The notes: a model not told the origin generated them from the letters alone. DNA of 64,000 bases from Streptomyces sp. man185 (GCA_002551355.1 NTHE01000021.1:1-64000); one strand, 5' to 3'; shown: positions 1-9,067, counted from the first letter of the stretch. Made by a program: numbers and translations.

Positions 1-122
1 GCCCGAGCGCGGACGGCGCGGCCACGGCCGCCGCGTCGCCCGCCGGACCGGCTGGCAGCGACGCCGGGAACCCCGGACCGCGACCGGTCCCGGGGCCCAG
101 CATTAACCCGCACCCATGCGTT

Positions 123-140
123 CCTTAAGCGCGCCCTAAG
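123..140 (+). promoter_or_regulatory. direct repeat upstream of chitinase gene
   Basis: CCTTAAG (123-129) and CCCTAAG (134-140) form a direct repeat with an 11-bp period, a spacing typical of OmpR-family response regulator sites. CATTAACCC lies just upstream at 101-109. The repeat is about 105 bp before the chitinase start. No regulator can be named from sequence alone. Confidence 0.3.
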
Positions 141-246
141 AACATCAACTCCCGCCCGCAACGCCCCTTTTGCCCGTTCCGCTGCCGCTAGCGTGCTCTC
201 GCATCCCCCGAACAGATCCGCAGAACACAGGCAGGCAGGCACGTTG

Positions 247-1734
247 ATGGGTTCCCGTACGCACCGCCGCACGACGGCGACCCGCACCAAGGCGATCGGC
301 GCGATCGTGGCCGCAGCCGTCATCGGCGGCACCGTCCTCGCCCTGTCCGGCACGGCGCAGGCCGCCGCGGTCGGCGCCGCGTACACCCGTACCAGCGACT
401 GGAACGGCGGCTACACGGGCCAGTACGTCGTCACCAACGAGACCGACGAGACCCTCACCGACTGGACGCTGGAGTTCGACCTCCCGGCGGGCACGAGCAT
501 CGGTTCGCTCTGGAACGGCGAACACACGGTGAAGGACCGCCGCGTCACCGTGAAGCCCGCGAGCTGGGACGAGGAACTCGCCCCCGGGAAGTCCGTCACC
601 GTCGGCTTCGTCACCTCCGCCACCGACACCGCGGGCGACCCGGCGGGCTGTCTCATCAACAACGCCGCCTGCTCCGCCGACGGCGGCGCGACTCCCACCC
701 CCGGCGGCCGCCCCACCGACACCCCGACCGAGGCCCCCACGCCGACGGCCACCCCCTCCTCCAGCCCCTCCGCCACCGTCCCCACCGAGCCCCCCACGCC
801 GACCCCCACCGCCACCGGCCGCCCCGGCGGCGGTGGGGAAACCGGCGCCCGGTTCGCCCCCTTCGTCGACACCTCGCTCAACCCCGCCTACGACCTCCTC
901 GACACCGTCGAGCAGACCGGCGTGAAGGAGTTCCACCTCGCCTTCATCACCTCCGGCGGCGGCTGCGCCCCGCTCTGGGGCGGCGTCACCGGTCTCGGCG
1001 ACGACCGAGTCGCGGGCCAGATAACCGCCTTGCGGGGCAAGGGCGGTGATGTCCGGGTCTCCTTCGGCGGCGCGGCCGGCGCCGAACTGGCCCTCAACTG
1101 CTCCTCCGCCGACGATCTCGCCGCCGCGTACGGCAAGGTCGTCGACGCCTACGACCTCACCAAGGTCGACTTCGACATCGAGGGCGCCGCCCTGCCCGAC
1201 GCGGCCGCCAACACCCGCCGCTCCCAGGCCATCGCCCAGCTCCAGAAGAAGTACCCGGACCTCGACGTCGCCTTCACACTGCCCGTCATGCCCGAGGGCC
1301 TGACCCAGCCGGGCGTGGACCTGCTGGCCGACGCGGAGAAGAACGGCGTCCGCGTCGACGCGGTCAACATCATGGCGATGGACTACGGCCCCGCCTACAG
1401 CGACGACATGGGGACCTACGCGATCCAGGCGGCAACCGCCACCCAGGCCCAGATCAAGGGCGTCCTCGGCCTCTCGGACGCCGCCGCGTGGCATGCCGTC
1501 GCGGTCACCCCGATGATCGGCGTCAACGACGTCGTCACCGAGATCTTCACCGTCGAGGACGCCGGCCAACTGGTGAAGTTCGCCCAGGAGAAGGGTATCG
1601 GCCGCCTCGCGATGTGGTCCGGCACCCGGGACAAGGCCTGCCCCGGCGGCCCCAAGCCGGAGGCCGACGCCACCTGCAGCTCGATCGACCAGGAACCGCT
1701 GGCCTTCACGAAGGCGTTCGCCGCCTACCGGTAG
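247..1734 (+). CDS. secreted chitinase, CBM2 + family 18 glycosyl hydrolase
   Basis: Hydrolyses chitin outside the cell. The 495-residue protein starts with an Arg-rich Sec/Tat-like signal peptide (about 1-40, ending SGTAQAAA). A family 2 carbohydrate-binding module follows (about 42-135, with the DWNGGYTGQYVVTN and LTDWTLEF aromatic patches), then a Pro/Thr-rich linker (about 140-200) and a GH18 barrel. GH18 motifs visible are the VSFGG strand and KVDFDIEG (DxDxE, the final Glu being the catalytic acid). I chose the ATG at 247 because it places the signal peptide at the N-terminus; a GTG at 193 would add 18 residues without a better ribosome site. The gene is monocistronic, ends at a strong bidirectional terminator and converges on asdA. 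Streptomyces usually carry several such chitinases; which paralogue this is cannot be told here. Confidence 0.9.
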   Translation: MGSRTHRRTTATRTKAIGAIVAAAVIGGTVLALSGTAQAAAVGAAYTRTSDWNGGYTGQYVVTNETDETLTDWTLEFDLPAGTSIGSLWNGEHTVKDRRVTVKPASWDEELAPGKSVTVGFVTSATDTAGDPAGCLINNAACSADGGATPTPGGRPTDTPTEAPTPTATPSSSPSATVPTEPPTPTPTATGRPGGGGETGARFAPFVDTSLNPAYDLLDTVEQTGVKEFHLAFITSGGGCAPLWGGVTGLGDDRVAGQITALRGKGGDVRVSFGGAAGAELALNCSSADDLAAAYGKVVDAYDLTKVDFDIEGAALPDAAANTRRSQAIAQLQKKYPDLDVAFTLPVMPEGLTQPGVDLLADAEKNGVRVDAVNIMAMDYGPAYSDDMGTYAIQAATATQAQIKGVLGLSDAAAWHAVAVTPMIGVNDVVTEIFTVEDAGQLVKFAQEKGIGRLAMWSGTRDKACPGGPKPEADATCSSIDQEPLAFTKAFAAYR

Positions 1735-1774
1735 TCCGCACGACTCGCCCCCGATCCACCGCGCCCCCCACGCG

Positions 1775-1813
1775 CGCCCCGGCCGGACCCACCCCCCACC
1801 TCCGGCCGGGGCG
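1775..1813. terminator. bidirectional terminator, chitinase / asdA
   Basis: Perfect 13-bp GC-rich stem (CGCCCCGGCCGGA, 1775-1787, and its complement at 1801-1813) around a 13-nt loop, placed between two convergent genes. Confidence 0.75.
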
Positions 1814-1836
1814 TGTTCTTCCCGCCGCCCGGAAGA

Positions 1837-1858
1837 CGTCCTCAGACGCCGGACGGGC
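1837..1858 (-). repeat. Streptomyces REP-like element spanning the asdA stop codon
   Basis: On the minus strand this reads GCCCGTCCGGCGTCTGAGGA, the same motif as the four copies at 62041-62270. The TGA inside the element is the asdA stop codon, so the protein ends in ...PSGV. Confidence 0.55.
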
Positions 1859-3509
1859 GTGAACCGCCCGCCCGCCACTCCTCCGCGTACGCGTCGAAGA
1901 TCGCCCGCAGATGGTGGCCGATCTTCAGATAGTCCAGGTCGTCCAGGTTGGCCAGCGACACCCGCACCGACCACTGAGGGCCGTCGAAGCCACCGCCGTT
2001 GAGCAGGACCACCGAGGTCTGCTCGGCCAGCCGGAACAGCGGGTCGACCGGATCGTAGTTCTGCTCCAGGAAGTCGGCGAACGGCTTTCCGTGGACACGC
2101 TCCGCCTCGGCCAGCAGGTCCAGTTCGATGTAGTACGCCGCCCGCTTCGGATCCTCCGAGATCTTCATGTGCGCTCCCTCCAACAGGAGTTCGAGCCGCT
2201 GCTGGACGATCGCCCGGATCCGGTGCTTGTACGCCTGACCCTCGTCCAACATGTCGAACAGCGAGAACAGCGCCATCATCACCTGCTGCGGCAGCGAAAG
2301 ACCCGCCGTGTGGTTCAGCGCCACCTGCCGGGAGTCCGCCACCAGCCGGTCGATGAACCGGATCTTCTCCGGCTCCAACGACAGAGTCCCGTAACGCCTG
2401 TTGAGCCGGTCCTTCTGCTCCCGGTCCTGCCCCGCCAGCATCGCGTCGATCACGTTGTCGTCGTGCAGCGCGATCACCCCGAGCCGCCAGCCGGTCGCCC
2501 CGTAGTGCTTGGAGTAGGAGTAGACGAGGAGCGTGTTGCGCGGCAGGTCGGCCGCGAGCGAGCGGAAGCCCTCCACGAACGTCCCGTACACATCGTCGGT
2601 CACGATGATCAGGTTCGGGTTCTGCTCGCCGACGATGGACACGATCTGCTCGGAGACCCGGGTGGAGAGCGCCAGTGAGGGCGGGTTGCTCGGGTTCACG
2701 CAGCAGACCAGCTTGATCGAGGGGTCCGCGAGCTTGGCGATCTCCTCCTCCGGGTAGCGCCACTGCCGCACCCCGGTCTCGGTGAACAGGCTCGCTGCCA
2801 CATGCACCACGTCGAAGTCGTACGTGTCCAGCTCGGGGATCTCCAGGTACGGGGTGAACACCGGCACCATCAGGGCGATCCGGTCGCCCTTTTCGAGGAT
2901 CCCGTTCTTCATCAGCGAGTCGAAGATGTAGCACATCGCCGCCGTGCCGCCCTCGGTGGCGAACAGGCTGAGCGTCTGTCCCTCGGGCGGCCGGTGGTCG
3001 AACATCTCGTCCGCGACATAGCCGCGCACGATCTCCTCGGTGTGGCGCAGGATCCGGTCCGGCACCGGGTAGTTGTCCCCGATCGAGGAGTCCGCCAGCT
3101 CGTGCAGGAACGCCTCCCGGTCGAAGCCGAACCGCTTCACCGCAAGGTCCACGCTCGCCTTCAGCAGCTCGATGCCCGGCAGCTCCGGGTGCGTACGGAC
3201 GAAGTGCTCGAAGCGCTCCGCGCACCCGGTCCGCTCCGGCATGCCGCCCAGGTTGTCGGCCGTCCACACCCGCCGGGACTCCGAGACCGCGAAGTAGCCG
3301 AGCGCGTGGTACGCCTCGCGGGGCCCGGTGGCGACCCAGTTCGGATTGCCGCGGCCCGCGTTGAGCATGGCCCGGGTCGTCTTCCCCTTCTGGCCCGGCC
3401 GGCCGCTCTGCGCGGTGGTCGCGATCTGGATGAACTTGTCCTTCAGCTCGAAGGGGGAGAGCCGGGCGAACGACCGGATCTCTTCACGGCTGAGGCTGGT
3501 CCTGGGCAT
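1842..3509 (-). CDS. asdA: aspartate 4-decarboxylase (PLP-dependent)
   Basis: Converts L-aspartate to L-alanine plus CO2; family members also transaminate aspartate. The 555-residue, fold-type I aminotransferase-like sequence has the PLP lysine in SYSKHYGATGWR (Lys334) and the cofactor-binding Asp in IVTDDVYG. The length agrees with known aspartate 4-decarboxylases (about 530-555). The ATG at 3509 is preceded by GAAGGA at a good distance. It lies 47 bp downstream of the aspartate:alanine antiporter gene on the same strand. That pairing is the classic proton-motive cycle: import aspartate, decarboxylate it in the cytoplasm (consuming a proton), export alanine. The stop codon sits within a REP-like repeat. 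Confidence 0.92.
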   Translation of the reverse strand: MPRTSLSREEIRSFARLSPFELKDKFIQIATTAQSGRPGQKGKTTRAMLNAGRGNPNWVATGPREAYHALGYFAVSESRRVWTADNLGGMPERTGCAERFEHFVRTHPELPGIELLKASVDLAVKRFGFDREAFLHELADSSIGDNYPVPDRILRHTEEIVRGYVADEMFDHRPPEGQTLSLFATEGGTAAMCYIFDSLMKNGILEKGDRIALMVPVFTPYLEIPELDTYDFDVVHVAASLFTETGVRQWRYPEEEIAKLADPSIKLVCCVNPSNPPSLALSTRVSEQIVSIVGEQNPNLIIVTDDVYGTFVEGFRSLAADLPRNTLLVYSYSKHYGATGWRLGVIALHDDNVIDAMLAGQDREQKDRLNRRYGTLSLEPEKIRFIDRLVADSRQVALNHTAGLSLPQQVMMALFSLFDMLDEGQAYKHRIRAIVQQRLELLLEGAHMKISEDPKRAAYYIELDLLAEAERVHGKPFADFLEQNYDPVDPLFRLAEQTSVVLLNGGGFDGPQWSVRVSLANLDDLDYLKIGHHLRAIFDAYAEEWRAGGSRPSGV

Positions 3510-3556
3510 GGCGGTGTCCGTTTCCTTCGGGTCGGTGGTCGTGCGGGGCGATCACC

Positions 3557-5233
3557 TCAGGCCCCCAGGACGCCGACGAGGATGGGCCCCGTCAGCGGCA
3601 GCAGGAAGTTGGAGAGCGTGTACGTGATCGTGTAGCCGAGAAGCGGGACGGAGCTCTGGGCCACCTGGGTGATGGAGGTGATGGCCGGAGTCGAGCACTG
3701 CTGTCCGGCGATGGCGCCGATCAGCAGCGGTTTCTCGATCTTCAGCAGCTTGCGTCCGACGATCAGCGAGATCGTGGCCGGGACCAGCACCATGGCGATG
3801 CCCGCGAACGGCAGCAGCGCCCCGTACTCCTTCAGCAGCGGCCAGGCCTGCGGTCCCGCCGCCAGTCCCGTGCAGGCGATGAAGATGGCCAGGCCCATGT
3901 CCTTGAGGGTGGTCGCGGCCTGCGGCGGGAACGCGCCGAAGGTCTGGCTGCGGGAGCGGAACCAGCCGAAGACCAGCCCCGAGACCAGGCAGCCGCCACC
4001 GGTGCCGAGCGACATCGGGACGTCCCCGACCTTGACGACGATCTGGCCGAGCAGGGAGCCCGCCACGATGCCGAAGCCGAGGTAGATGAAGTCGGTGGCA
4101 TCGTTCTTCACCACCGCGCCGAGCTTCGCGACGAGCCGGTTCAGCCCGCCCCGGGCGCCGACCAGGGTGAGGATGTCGCCCCGGGCGAGGACCGTCTCCC
4201 CGCTGGCGGGCAGGTGCTGGTCGTTGCGGAGCACGTCGGTGACGTAGACACCGTCCTTGCGGAACTCCGGATGGCGCTTCTCCAGACGGTCGATGGTCGC
4301 GCCGATCGTCTCCTTCTCGGTCACGGCGACCTGGCCGGTGGCCAGCGGGGTGTCGAGCCCCGGCACGGCCGGGGTCTCCGGGCCGATCTCCCGGCCCGCC
4401 TCGATGATCGCCGCCCGCTCCCCGACCACCTGGACCAGGTCGCTGAGCGTCAGCTCCAGACCGGGGGAGGGGGTCAGCAGCTTGCTGCCGCGCTTGACCC
4501 CCTCGACGGTGATCCGGCCGCCCATGGCGCTCTGAAGATCACCGACGGTACGCCCGTCCGCCCGCGTCACCAGATACGTGCGGCCGACCATGCCGGGAAG
4601 CGCCTCGCGCTCGTCGGACTCGAGCCCGGCCTGTCCGCCGCGCATCTTCTCCCACAGCTCGCGCGAGGCGTCCGCCAGGTTGATGCGCAGCAGCATCGGC
4701 ATGATCTGGCTGGTGAAGAGGACGATGGTGATCAGGCCGAACAGATAGCAGACCGTGTACGCGGTGGCCACATGCCCCTGGTACTGGGTGATCTGTTCGG
4801 AGGTCAGGTCGCTGAGCTTCCCGATCGCCTCGGTGGCCGTGCCCACGACGGCCGACTCGGTGGCCGCACCCGCCAGGATCCCGGAGGCGGTGCCCACGTC
4901 CAGGTCGAAGGCCTTGGCGAGCCCGAAGGCGATCCCGAGGACACAGACCAGTTCGATCAGGCAGAGCGCGAAGAAGCGCAGGCTCTTGCGGTTGAGGTTG
5001 GCGAAGAACTGCGGCCCCGCCATGTAGCCGAGCGAGAAGATGAACAGCGCGAAGAAGACCGTCTTGACGTCGTCGTCGACGCTGACGTGCCGGGTGCCGA
5101 TCAGCAGCGACACGATCAGGGTGCCGCAGATACCGCCGAGCGTGATCGGGCCGACGCGGAGCTTGCCGACGAGATAGCCGGCCGCGAGGCAGAAGAAGAG
5201 GGCCAGTTCGGGATGGTCGCGCAGGACACCCAT
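3557..5233 (-). CDS. aspT: aspartate:alanine antiporter (AAE family)
   Basis: Exchanges extracellular aspartate for intracellular alanine at the membrane. The 558-residue protein has two blocks of about five hydrophobic helices (N-terminal residues 5-190, C-terminal residues 370-558) separated by two cytosolic RCK_C/TrkA_C-type domains (about 205-365). This is the AspT/AAE architecture. Helices such as LALFFCLAAGYLVGKL and the repeated GxxSGxxxG-like stretches support it. The gene is first in a two-gene operon with asdA; 47 bp separate them. Related AAE proteins of unknown substrate exist, so the substrate call rests mainly on the neighbouring decarboxylase. Confidence 0.88.
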   Translation of the reverse strand: MGVLRDHPELALFFCLAAGYLVGKLRVGPITLGGICGTLIVSLLIGTRHVSVDDDVKTVFFALFIFSLGYMAGPQFFANLNRKSLRFFALCLIELVCVLGIAFGLAKAFDLDVGTASGILAGAATESAVVGTATEAIGKLSDLTSEQITQYQGHVATAYTVCYLFGLITIVLFTSQIMPMLLRINLADASRELWEKMRGGQAGLESDEREALPGMVGRTYLVTRADGRTVGDLQSAMGGRITVEGVKRGSKLLTPSPGLELTLSDLVQVVGERAAIIEAGREIGPETPAVPGLDTPLATGQVAVTEKETIGATIDRLEKRHPEFRKDGVYVTDVLRNDQHLPASGETVLARGDILTLVGARGGLNRLVAKLGAVVKNDATDFIYLGFGIVAGSLLGQIVVKVGDVPMSLGTGGGCLVSGLVFGWFRSRSQTFGAFPPQAATTLKDMGLAIFIACTGLAAGPQAWPLLKEYGALLPFAGIAMVLVPATISLIVGRKLLKIEKPLLIGAIAGQQCSTPAITSITQVAQSSVPLLGYTITYTLSNFLLPLTGPILVGVLGA

Positions 5234-5429
5234 CCCGCCTCACTCACCGGCGCCGGTGTCGGCGACCGGAATGATCAAAAGGTGCATAAGGGAGAAATTA
5301 ACAGGGGTGGAACGCCCCAGCACCTCACCCGGCCCAGGGCGCCCCCGTTCACCTTCCGACGGAAGGGTCACCCAAGTGCCCCTCCGTGACGCGCCGGACA
5401 TCCCTCGGCAACGGAATCGTCTTCAACTC

Positions 5430-5459
5430 TTGACACCCACCCCCTTCAGGCAGCAACCT
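5430..5459 (+). promoter_or_regulatory. predicted cebE promoter
   Basis: A consensus -35 box, TTGACA, at 5430-5435 is followed after 18 bp by CAACCT at 5454-5459. Transcription would start near 5466, so the CebR operator at 5475-5488 would lie just downstream, where a bound repressor would block elongation. Confidence 0.5.
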
Positions 5460-5474
5460 TCCGGCAACGGCGCA

Positions 5475-5488
5475 TGGGAGCGCTCCCA
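5475..5488. promoter_or_regulatory. CebR operator (perfect 14-bp palindrome)
   Basis: TGGGAGCGCTCCCA is the published CebR box of streptomycetes, an exact palindrome. It lies 118 bp upstream of the cebE start. Cellobiose or cellotriose releases CebR in characterised species. Confidence 0.93.
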
Positions 5489-5606
5489 CTCTGGGGGAAG
5501 GTCTCGCGCGCTTCCTCTTCCCGCAGTAGATCCGACGCCCTCCGCCCTGCCTCGCGGAACAGCGCCGGCCCCACCCCGGAACACTCCCGGAACAAGGAGC
5601 AGTGGA

Positions 5607-6929
5607 ATGCGCATCACCCGCAGCGTTGCCGGTCGACGACCGAGAACCGCCCTCGTGGCCACCGCGGGCCTCACGGCCACCGCCCTCCTCCTCACCGGAT
5701 GCGGCGGCTCGTCCGACTCGGACAAGGGAGCCGACGCGAACGGCAACATCACCCTGACCGTCGCCGACTTCGGTCAGTTCGGGTACAAGGAGGCCGGGCT
5801 CTTCGAGAAGTACCAGGAGCTGAACCCGAAGATCACGGTCAAGGAGGACACCACCGCCGAGGAGAAGAACTACTACCCCAAGCTCCTCCAGCAGCTGAAC
5901 TCCGGCAGCGGCCTCGCCGACGTCCAGGGCATCGAGGTCGGCCGGATCAAGGAGATCGTCGACACCAAGGCGGACTCCTTCGCCGACCTCTCCAAGACCA
6001 TCGGCGTCGACGCGTGGGTGTCGTGGAAGGCGAAGCAGGCCACCGCCCCCAGCGGCGCGGTCATCGGCGCGGGCACCGACATCGGCCCCATGTCCCTCTG
6101 CTACAACCGTGAGCTGTTCGAGAAGGCCGGACTGCCCACCGACCGTGCCGAGGTCGCGAAGCTGACCGAGGGCGGCTGGGAGGACTTCCTCGCCCTCGGC
6201 GAGCAGTACAAGAAGAAGGCCCCGGCCGGCACCTACTTCATGGACTCCGCGAGCGCCATGTTCAACGCCGTCGTCAGCTCCAGCCCCGAGCAGTACTACG
6301 ACGCGAGCGGCAAGCCGATCTACCGGGAGAGCGCCAGCGTCGAGAAGGGCTGGAAGCTCGCCGCCGAGGCCGCGTCCAAGAAGCTGACGCAGGGACTGGC
6401 CCAGTTCGAGGACCAGTGGCAGGCCGCCCTGCGCAAGAGCACCGTCGCCACCGTCGTCTGCCCCGCCTGGATGGCCGGCCAGATCTCCACGTACGCCGGT
6501 GACGCCAACAAGGGCAAGTGGGACATCACCAGTGCGCCCGGCAACACCGCGGCCAACTGGGGCGGCTCCTTCCTCGCCGTCCCCAAGTCCGGGAAGAACG
6601 TCGACGAGGCCACCAAACTGGTCAAGTGGCTGACCGCCCCCGAGCAGCAGGCCGCCGTCTTCAAGGCGATCGGCGTCTTCCCGTCCAACCAGGGCGCCTA
6701 CGAGCTGCCCGACGTGAAGAACGCGACCCTGCCGTACTTCAACGACGCCCCCATCGGCCAGATCTACGCCGACGGCGCGAAGTCCATCCCCGAGGCGGTC
6801 CTCGGCCCGAAGGACGGCGTGATCAAGGACTCCATCTCCACCCAGATCAACAACATGGAGCAGCGCGGCACCAGCCCCGACGACGCCTGGGACGCGGCCG
6901 TGCGGACGATCGACAAGGCCATCGGCTGA
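5607..6929 (+). CDS. cebE: cellobiose/cellotriose-binding lipoprotein of ABC importer
   Basis: Extracytoplasmic binding protein that delivers cello-oligosaccharides to the CebFG permease. The 440-residue protein has an N-terminal lipoprotein signal with a Leu-Leu-Thr-Gly-Cys lipobox (Cys32) and a family 1 extracellular solute-binding fold, including the TDIGPMSLCYNRELFEKAGLP segment typical of sugar-binding proteins. The ATG at 5607 has AAGGAGC 8 nt upstream. An upstream open extension to 5256 lacks any protein-like character and crosses the operator. The gene is first in cebEFG-bglC, under the CebR box at 5475. No ATPase gene is present; in Streptomyces the shared MsiK serves this transporter from elsewhere. 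Assignment to cello-oligosaccharides rests on the CebR boxes, bglC and cebR. Confidence 0.92.
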   Translation: MRITRSVAGRRPRTALVATAGLTATALLLTGCGGSSDSDKGADANGNITLTVADFGQFGYKEAGLFEKYQELNPKITVKEDTTAEEKNYYPKLLQQLNSGSGLADVQGIEVGRIKEIVDTKADSFADLSKTIGVDAWVSWKAKQATAPSGAVIGAGTDIGPMSLCYNRELFEKAGLPTDRAEVAKLTEGGWEDFLALGEQYKKKAPAGTYFMDSASAMFNAVVSSSPEQYYDASGKPIYRESASVEKGWKLAAEAASKKLTQGLAQFEDQWQAALRKSTVATVVCPAWMAGQISTYAGDANKGKWDITSAPGNTAANWGGSFLAVPKSGKNVDEATKLVKWLTAPEQQAAVFKAIGVFPSNQGAYELPDVKNATLPYFNDAPIGQIYADGAKSIPEAVLGPKDGVIKDSISTQINNMEQRGTSPDDAWDAAVRTIDKAIG

Positions 6930-6992
6930 TCCGAGGCCGCCGGGGGCGCCCGACAGGCCCGGCGCCCTGACCGACCCGAGCCGGCAGCGGCG

Positions 6993-7021
6993 CCGGGGCG
7001 GGCGACACCCGCCCGCCCCGG
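6993..7021 (+). terminator. strong intra-operon hairpin between cebE and cebF
   Basis: Perfect 11-bp stem, CCGGGGCGGGC (6993-7003), loop GACACCC, complementary arm 7011-7021, within a 204-bp gene-free gap. There is no U-tract. By analogy with malE-malF it could partly terminate transcription or protect the 3' end of cebE mRNA, giving more binding protein than permease. Confidence 0.6.
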
Positions 7022-7133
7022 CCGCCCGGCCCGCGACTCCCGCCCCGCCTGCCCGGCCCCGTCTCCCGCACCGCCCACCGCCCTCCGCCGCCCCGGCCGT
7101 CCGTCGGCGCACCCAGGGAAGGACTCCCCGCCC

Positions 7134-8132
7134 GTGGCAACCTCGACCCCCACCCGGGATGCGTACGTACCCCCGCCCCGCCGGCCGCACAAGGAACCGC
7201 CCAGCGAACAGAGGCAGTTGTGGCGCAGCCGGCTATGGCGGTTCGACGACAAGGCGTCCCCGTACGCGTACATCGCGCCGTTCTTCCTCGTCTTCGGGGC
7301 CTTCGGGCTCTACCCGCTCCTCTACACCGGCTGGATCGCCCTGCACCGGGTGGAGATGACCGGCCTGGACTCGATGGAGTGGGTGGGCTGGGAGAACTTC
7401 GACAAGATCCTGCACGACCCCGAGTTCTGGACCTCGGTCAGCAACACCTTCCTGATCGGCGTCATCTCCACCGTCCCGCAGCTCCTGATGGCGCTTGGCC
7501 TGGCCCACCTCCTCAACTACCGCCTACGGGCGAGCACGTTCTGGCGCACGATCATCCTCACCCCGTACGCGACCTCGGTCGCCTCGGCCGCCCTCGTCTT
7601 CGCGCTGGTCTTCCGGGCCGACGGCGGGCTGCTCAACTGGACGCTCGGTCTGGTCGGCTTCGATCCGGTCAACTGGGCCAACGGGCACTGGACGTCGAAG
7701 CTCGCGATCTCGATCATCGTGATCTGGCGCTGGACCGGCTACAACGCGCTGATCTACCTCGCCGCGATGCAGGCCGTCCCGAACGACCTGTACGAGGCTG
7801 CCTCGTTGGACGGCGCGTCGCGCTGGCAGCAGTTCCGCAAGGTCACCATCCCCTCGCTGCGGCCGACGATCCTGTTCACCATCGTCATCTCCACCATCGG
7901 CTCCATGCAGCTGTTCGGCGAGCCGCTGCTGCTGGAGGGCGGCGCACTGGGCGCCACCGGCGGCAACGAGAACCAGTACGAGACGCTCAGCATCTACCTC
8001 TACAACTACGGCTGGAACCTCGGACATCTCGGTCCGGCGGCAGCCGTGGCCTGGGCCATGCTCGCGCTCCTGCTGATCATTGCCGCGGCCAACTGGTTCA
8101 TCGGCCGATTCGTCCGCAAGTCCGCGGTCTGA
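7134..8132 (+). CDS. cebF: cello-oligosaccharide ABC transporter permease
   Basis: Inner-membrane permease (332 residues, MalF type) forming the translocation pore with CebG. A cytosolic N-terminal tail (about 1-40) is followed by six helices; the first is YIAPFFLVFGAFGLYPLLYTGWIAL. The EAA loop that contacts the ATPase reads YEAASLDGASRWQQFRKVTIPSLRP. GTG at 7134 is chosen because GGGAAGGA lies about 12 nt upstream and the next in-frame starts fall inside the tail. It ends 14 bp before the cebG start; a partial CebR box fills the gap. Codon use matches the neighbours. Confidence 0.92.
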   Translation: MATSTPTRDAYVPPPRRPHKEPPSEQRQLWRSRLWRFDDKASPYAYIAPFFLVFGAFGLYPLLYTGWIALHRVEMTGLDSMEWVGWENFDKILHDPEFWTSVSNTFLIGVISTVPQLLMALGLAHLLNYRLRASTFWRTIILTPYATSVASAALVFALVFRADGGLLNWTLGLVGFDPVNWANGHWTSKLAISIIVIWRWTGYNALIYLAAMQAVPNDLYEAASLDGASRWQQFRKVTIPSLRPTILFTIVISTIGSMQLFGEPLLLEGGALGATGGNENQYETLSIYLYNYGWNLGHLGPAAAVAWAMLALLLIIAAANWFIGRFVRKSAV

Positions 8133-8133
8133 C

Positions 8134-8147
8134 CGGGAGCGCTTCCA
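8134..8147. promoter_or_regulatory. CebR-like box across the cebG start (12/14)
   Basis: CGGGAGCGCTTCCA differs from the perfect operator at two positions (1 and 11). Its last base is the A of the cebG ATG and its GGGAG doubles as the cebG ribosome site, so conservation could reflect either role. Confidence 0.4.
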
Positions 8148-9067
8148 TGACCATGACCAGCCCCACGCCCACCGCCCCCGTGAAGCTCGCGCCGGCTCCG
8201 AAGAGCGGTGGACCGTCCCGCCCCAGCCGCTTCAGGATGGGCGCCGGACAGCAGCTGAAGGGCGGCCCCTTCGCGTACGTCGCGCTCGCCGTCGTCGGCT
8301 TCGGATCGCTGCTGCCGCTCTACTGGACCCTGGTCGCGGCCTCCCGCACCCAGGACGAAGTCCTCGCCTCCACCCCGCCGTTCCTCCCGGGCGGGAAGCT
8401 GATCGAGAACATCCAGACCGCCTGGGAGCAGGCCAACCTCGGCAAGGCGATCCTCAACAGCGTCATCGTCTCGTCCTCGATCACTCTCGCGACGCTCTTC
8501 TTCTGCACGCTCGCCGGATACGCGTTCGCCAAGATGCGCTTCAGGGGCCGCGGCTGGCTGATGACCGCCGTCATCGCCACGCTCACCATCCCGCCGCAGC
8601 TGAGCGTCGTGCCGCTGTTCATGATGATGTCCGGCCTCGGCTGGGGCGGCCAGCTCGAATCAGTGATCTTCCCGACGCTGGTGAGCGCGTTCGGCGTGTT
8701 CTTCATGCGCCAGTACCTGATCGAGGCGCTGCCGTACGAGCTGATCGAGGCGGCCAAGATCGATGGGGCGAACAACTTCCGCATCGTGGTGAGCGTGGTG
8801 CTGCCGGTGGCGCGCCCCGCGATGATGGTGCTCGGGATGCTCACCTTCGTCCAGGCGTGGAACGACTTCTTCTGGCCCTACCTGGCCCTCAACCAGCAGA
8901 ACCCGACCCTTCAGGTGGCCCTCGGCCAGCTCAGCGCCTCGTACACCCCCGACCAGTCCATCGTCATGGCGGGCGCGCTGATCAGCACGCTGCCGCTGCT
9001 GGTGGTGTTCGTCCTCTTCGGCAAGAAGATCGTCGGCGGGATCATGTCCGGCGCGGTCAAGGGCTGA
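8147..9067 (+). CDS. cebG: cello-oligosaccharide ABC transporter permease
   Basis: MalG-type permease (306 residues), partner of CebF. Six helices are visible, from FAYVALAVVGFGSLLPLYWTLV to the last one, LISTLPLLVVFVLFGKKIV. The EAA loop is YELIEAAKIDGANNFRIVVSVVLPVARP. The protein ends VGGIMSGAVKG, the usual C-terminus of this subfamily. ATG at 8147 follows GGGAGCGCTTCC; a second ATG at 8153 is possible. It is 14 bp downstream of cebF and 60 bp upstream of bglC, and so is part of one transcription unit. Confidence 0.92.
   Translation: MTMTSPTPTAPVKLAPAPKSGGPSRPSRFRMGAGQQLKGGPFAYVALAVVGFGSLLPLYWTLVAASRTQDEVLASTPPFLPGGKLIENIQTAWEQANLGKAILNSVIVSSSITLATLFFCTLAGYAFAKMRFRGRGWLMTAVIATLTIPPQLSVVPLFMMMSGLGWGGQLESVIFPTLVSAFGVFFMRQYLIEALPYELIEAAKIDGANNFRIVVSVVLPVARPAMMVLGMLTFVQAWNDFFWPYLALNQQNPTLQVALGQLSASYTPDQSIVMAGALISTLPLLVVFVLFGKKIVGGIMSGAVKG

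Larger units (their letters stand above)
5234..5606. other. divergent intergenic region, aspT / cebE
   Basis: Contains no coding potential that I can support. The aspT-proximal part is unusually AT-rich for this genome (AAAAGGTGCATAAGGGAGA around 5276) and probably holds the aspT promoter on the minus strand. The cebE-proximal part holds the cebE promoter and the CebR operator. Confidence 0.6.

Noticed and set aside
145..3267. 1040-codon open frame on the minus strand across the chitinase and decarboxylase genes
   Set aside because: Low-complexity Gly/Arg/Asp translation, typical antisense shadow of high-GC genes; both true genes are well recognised.
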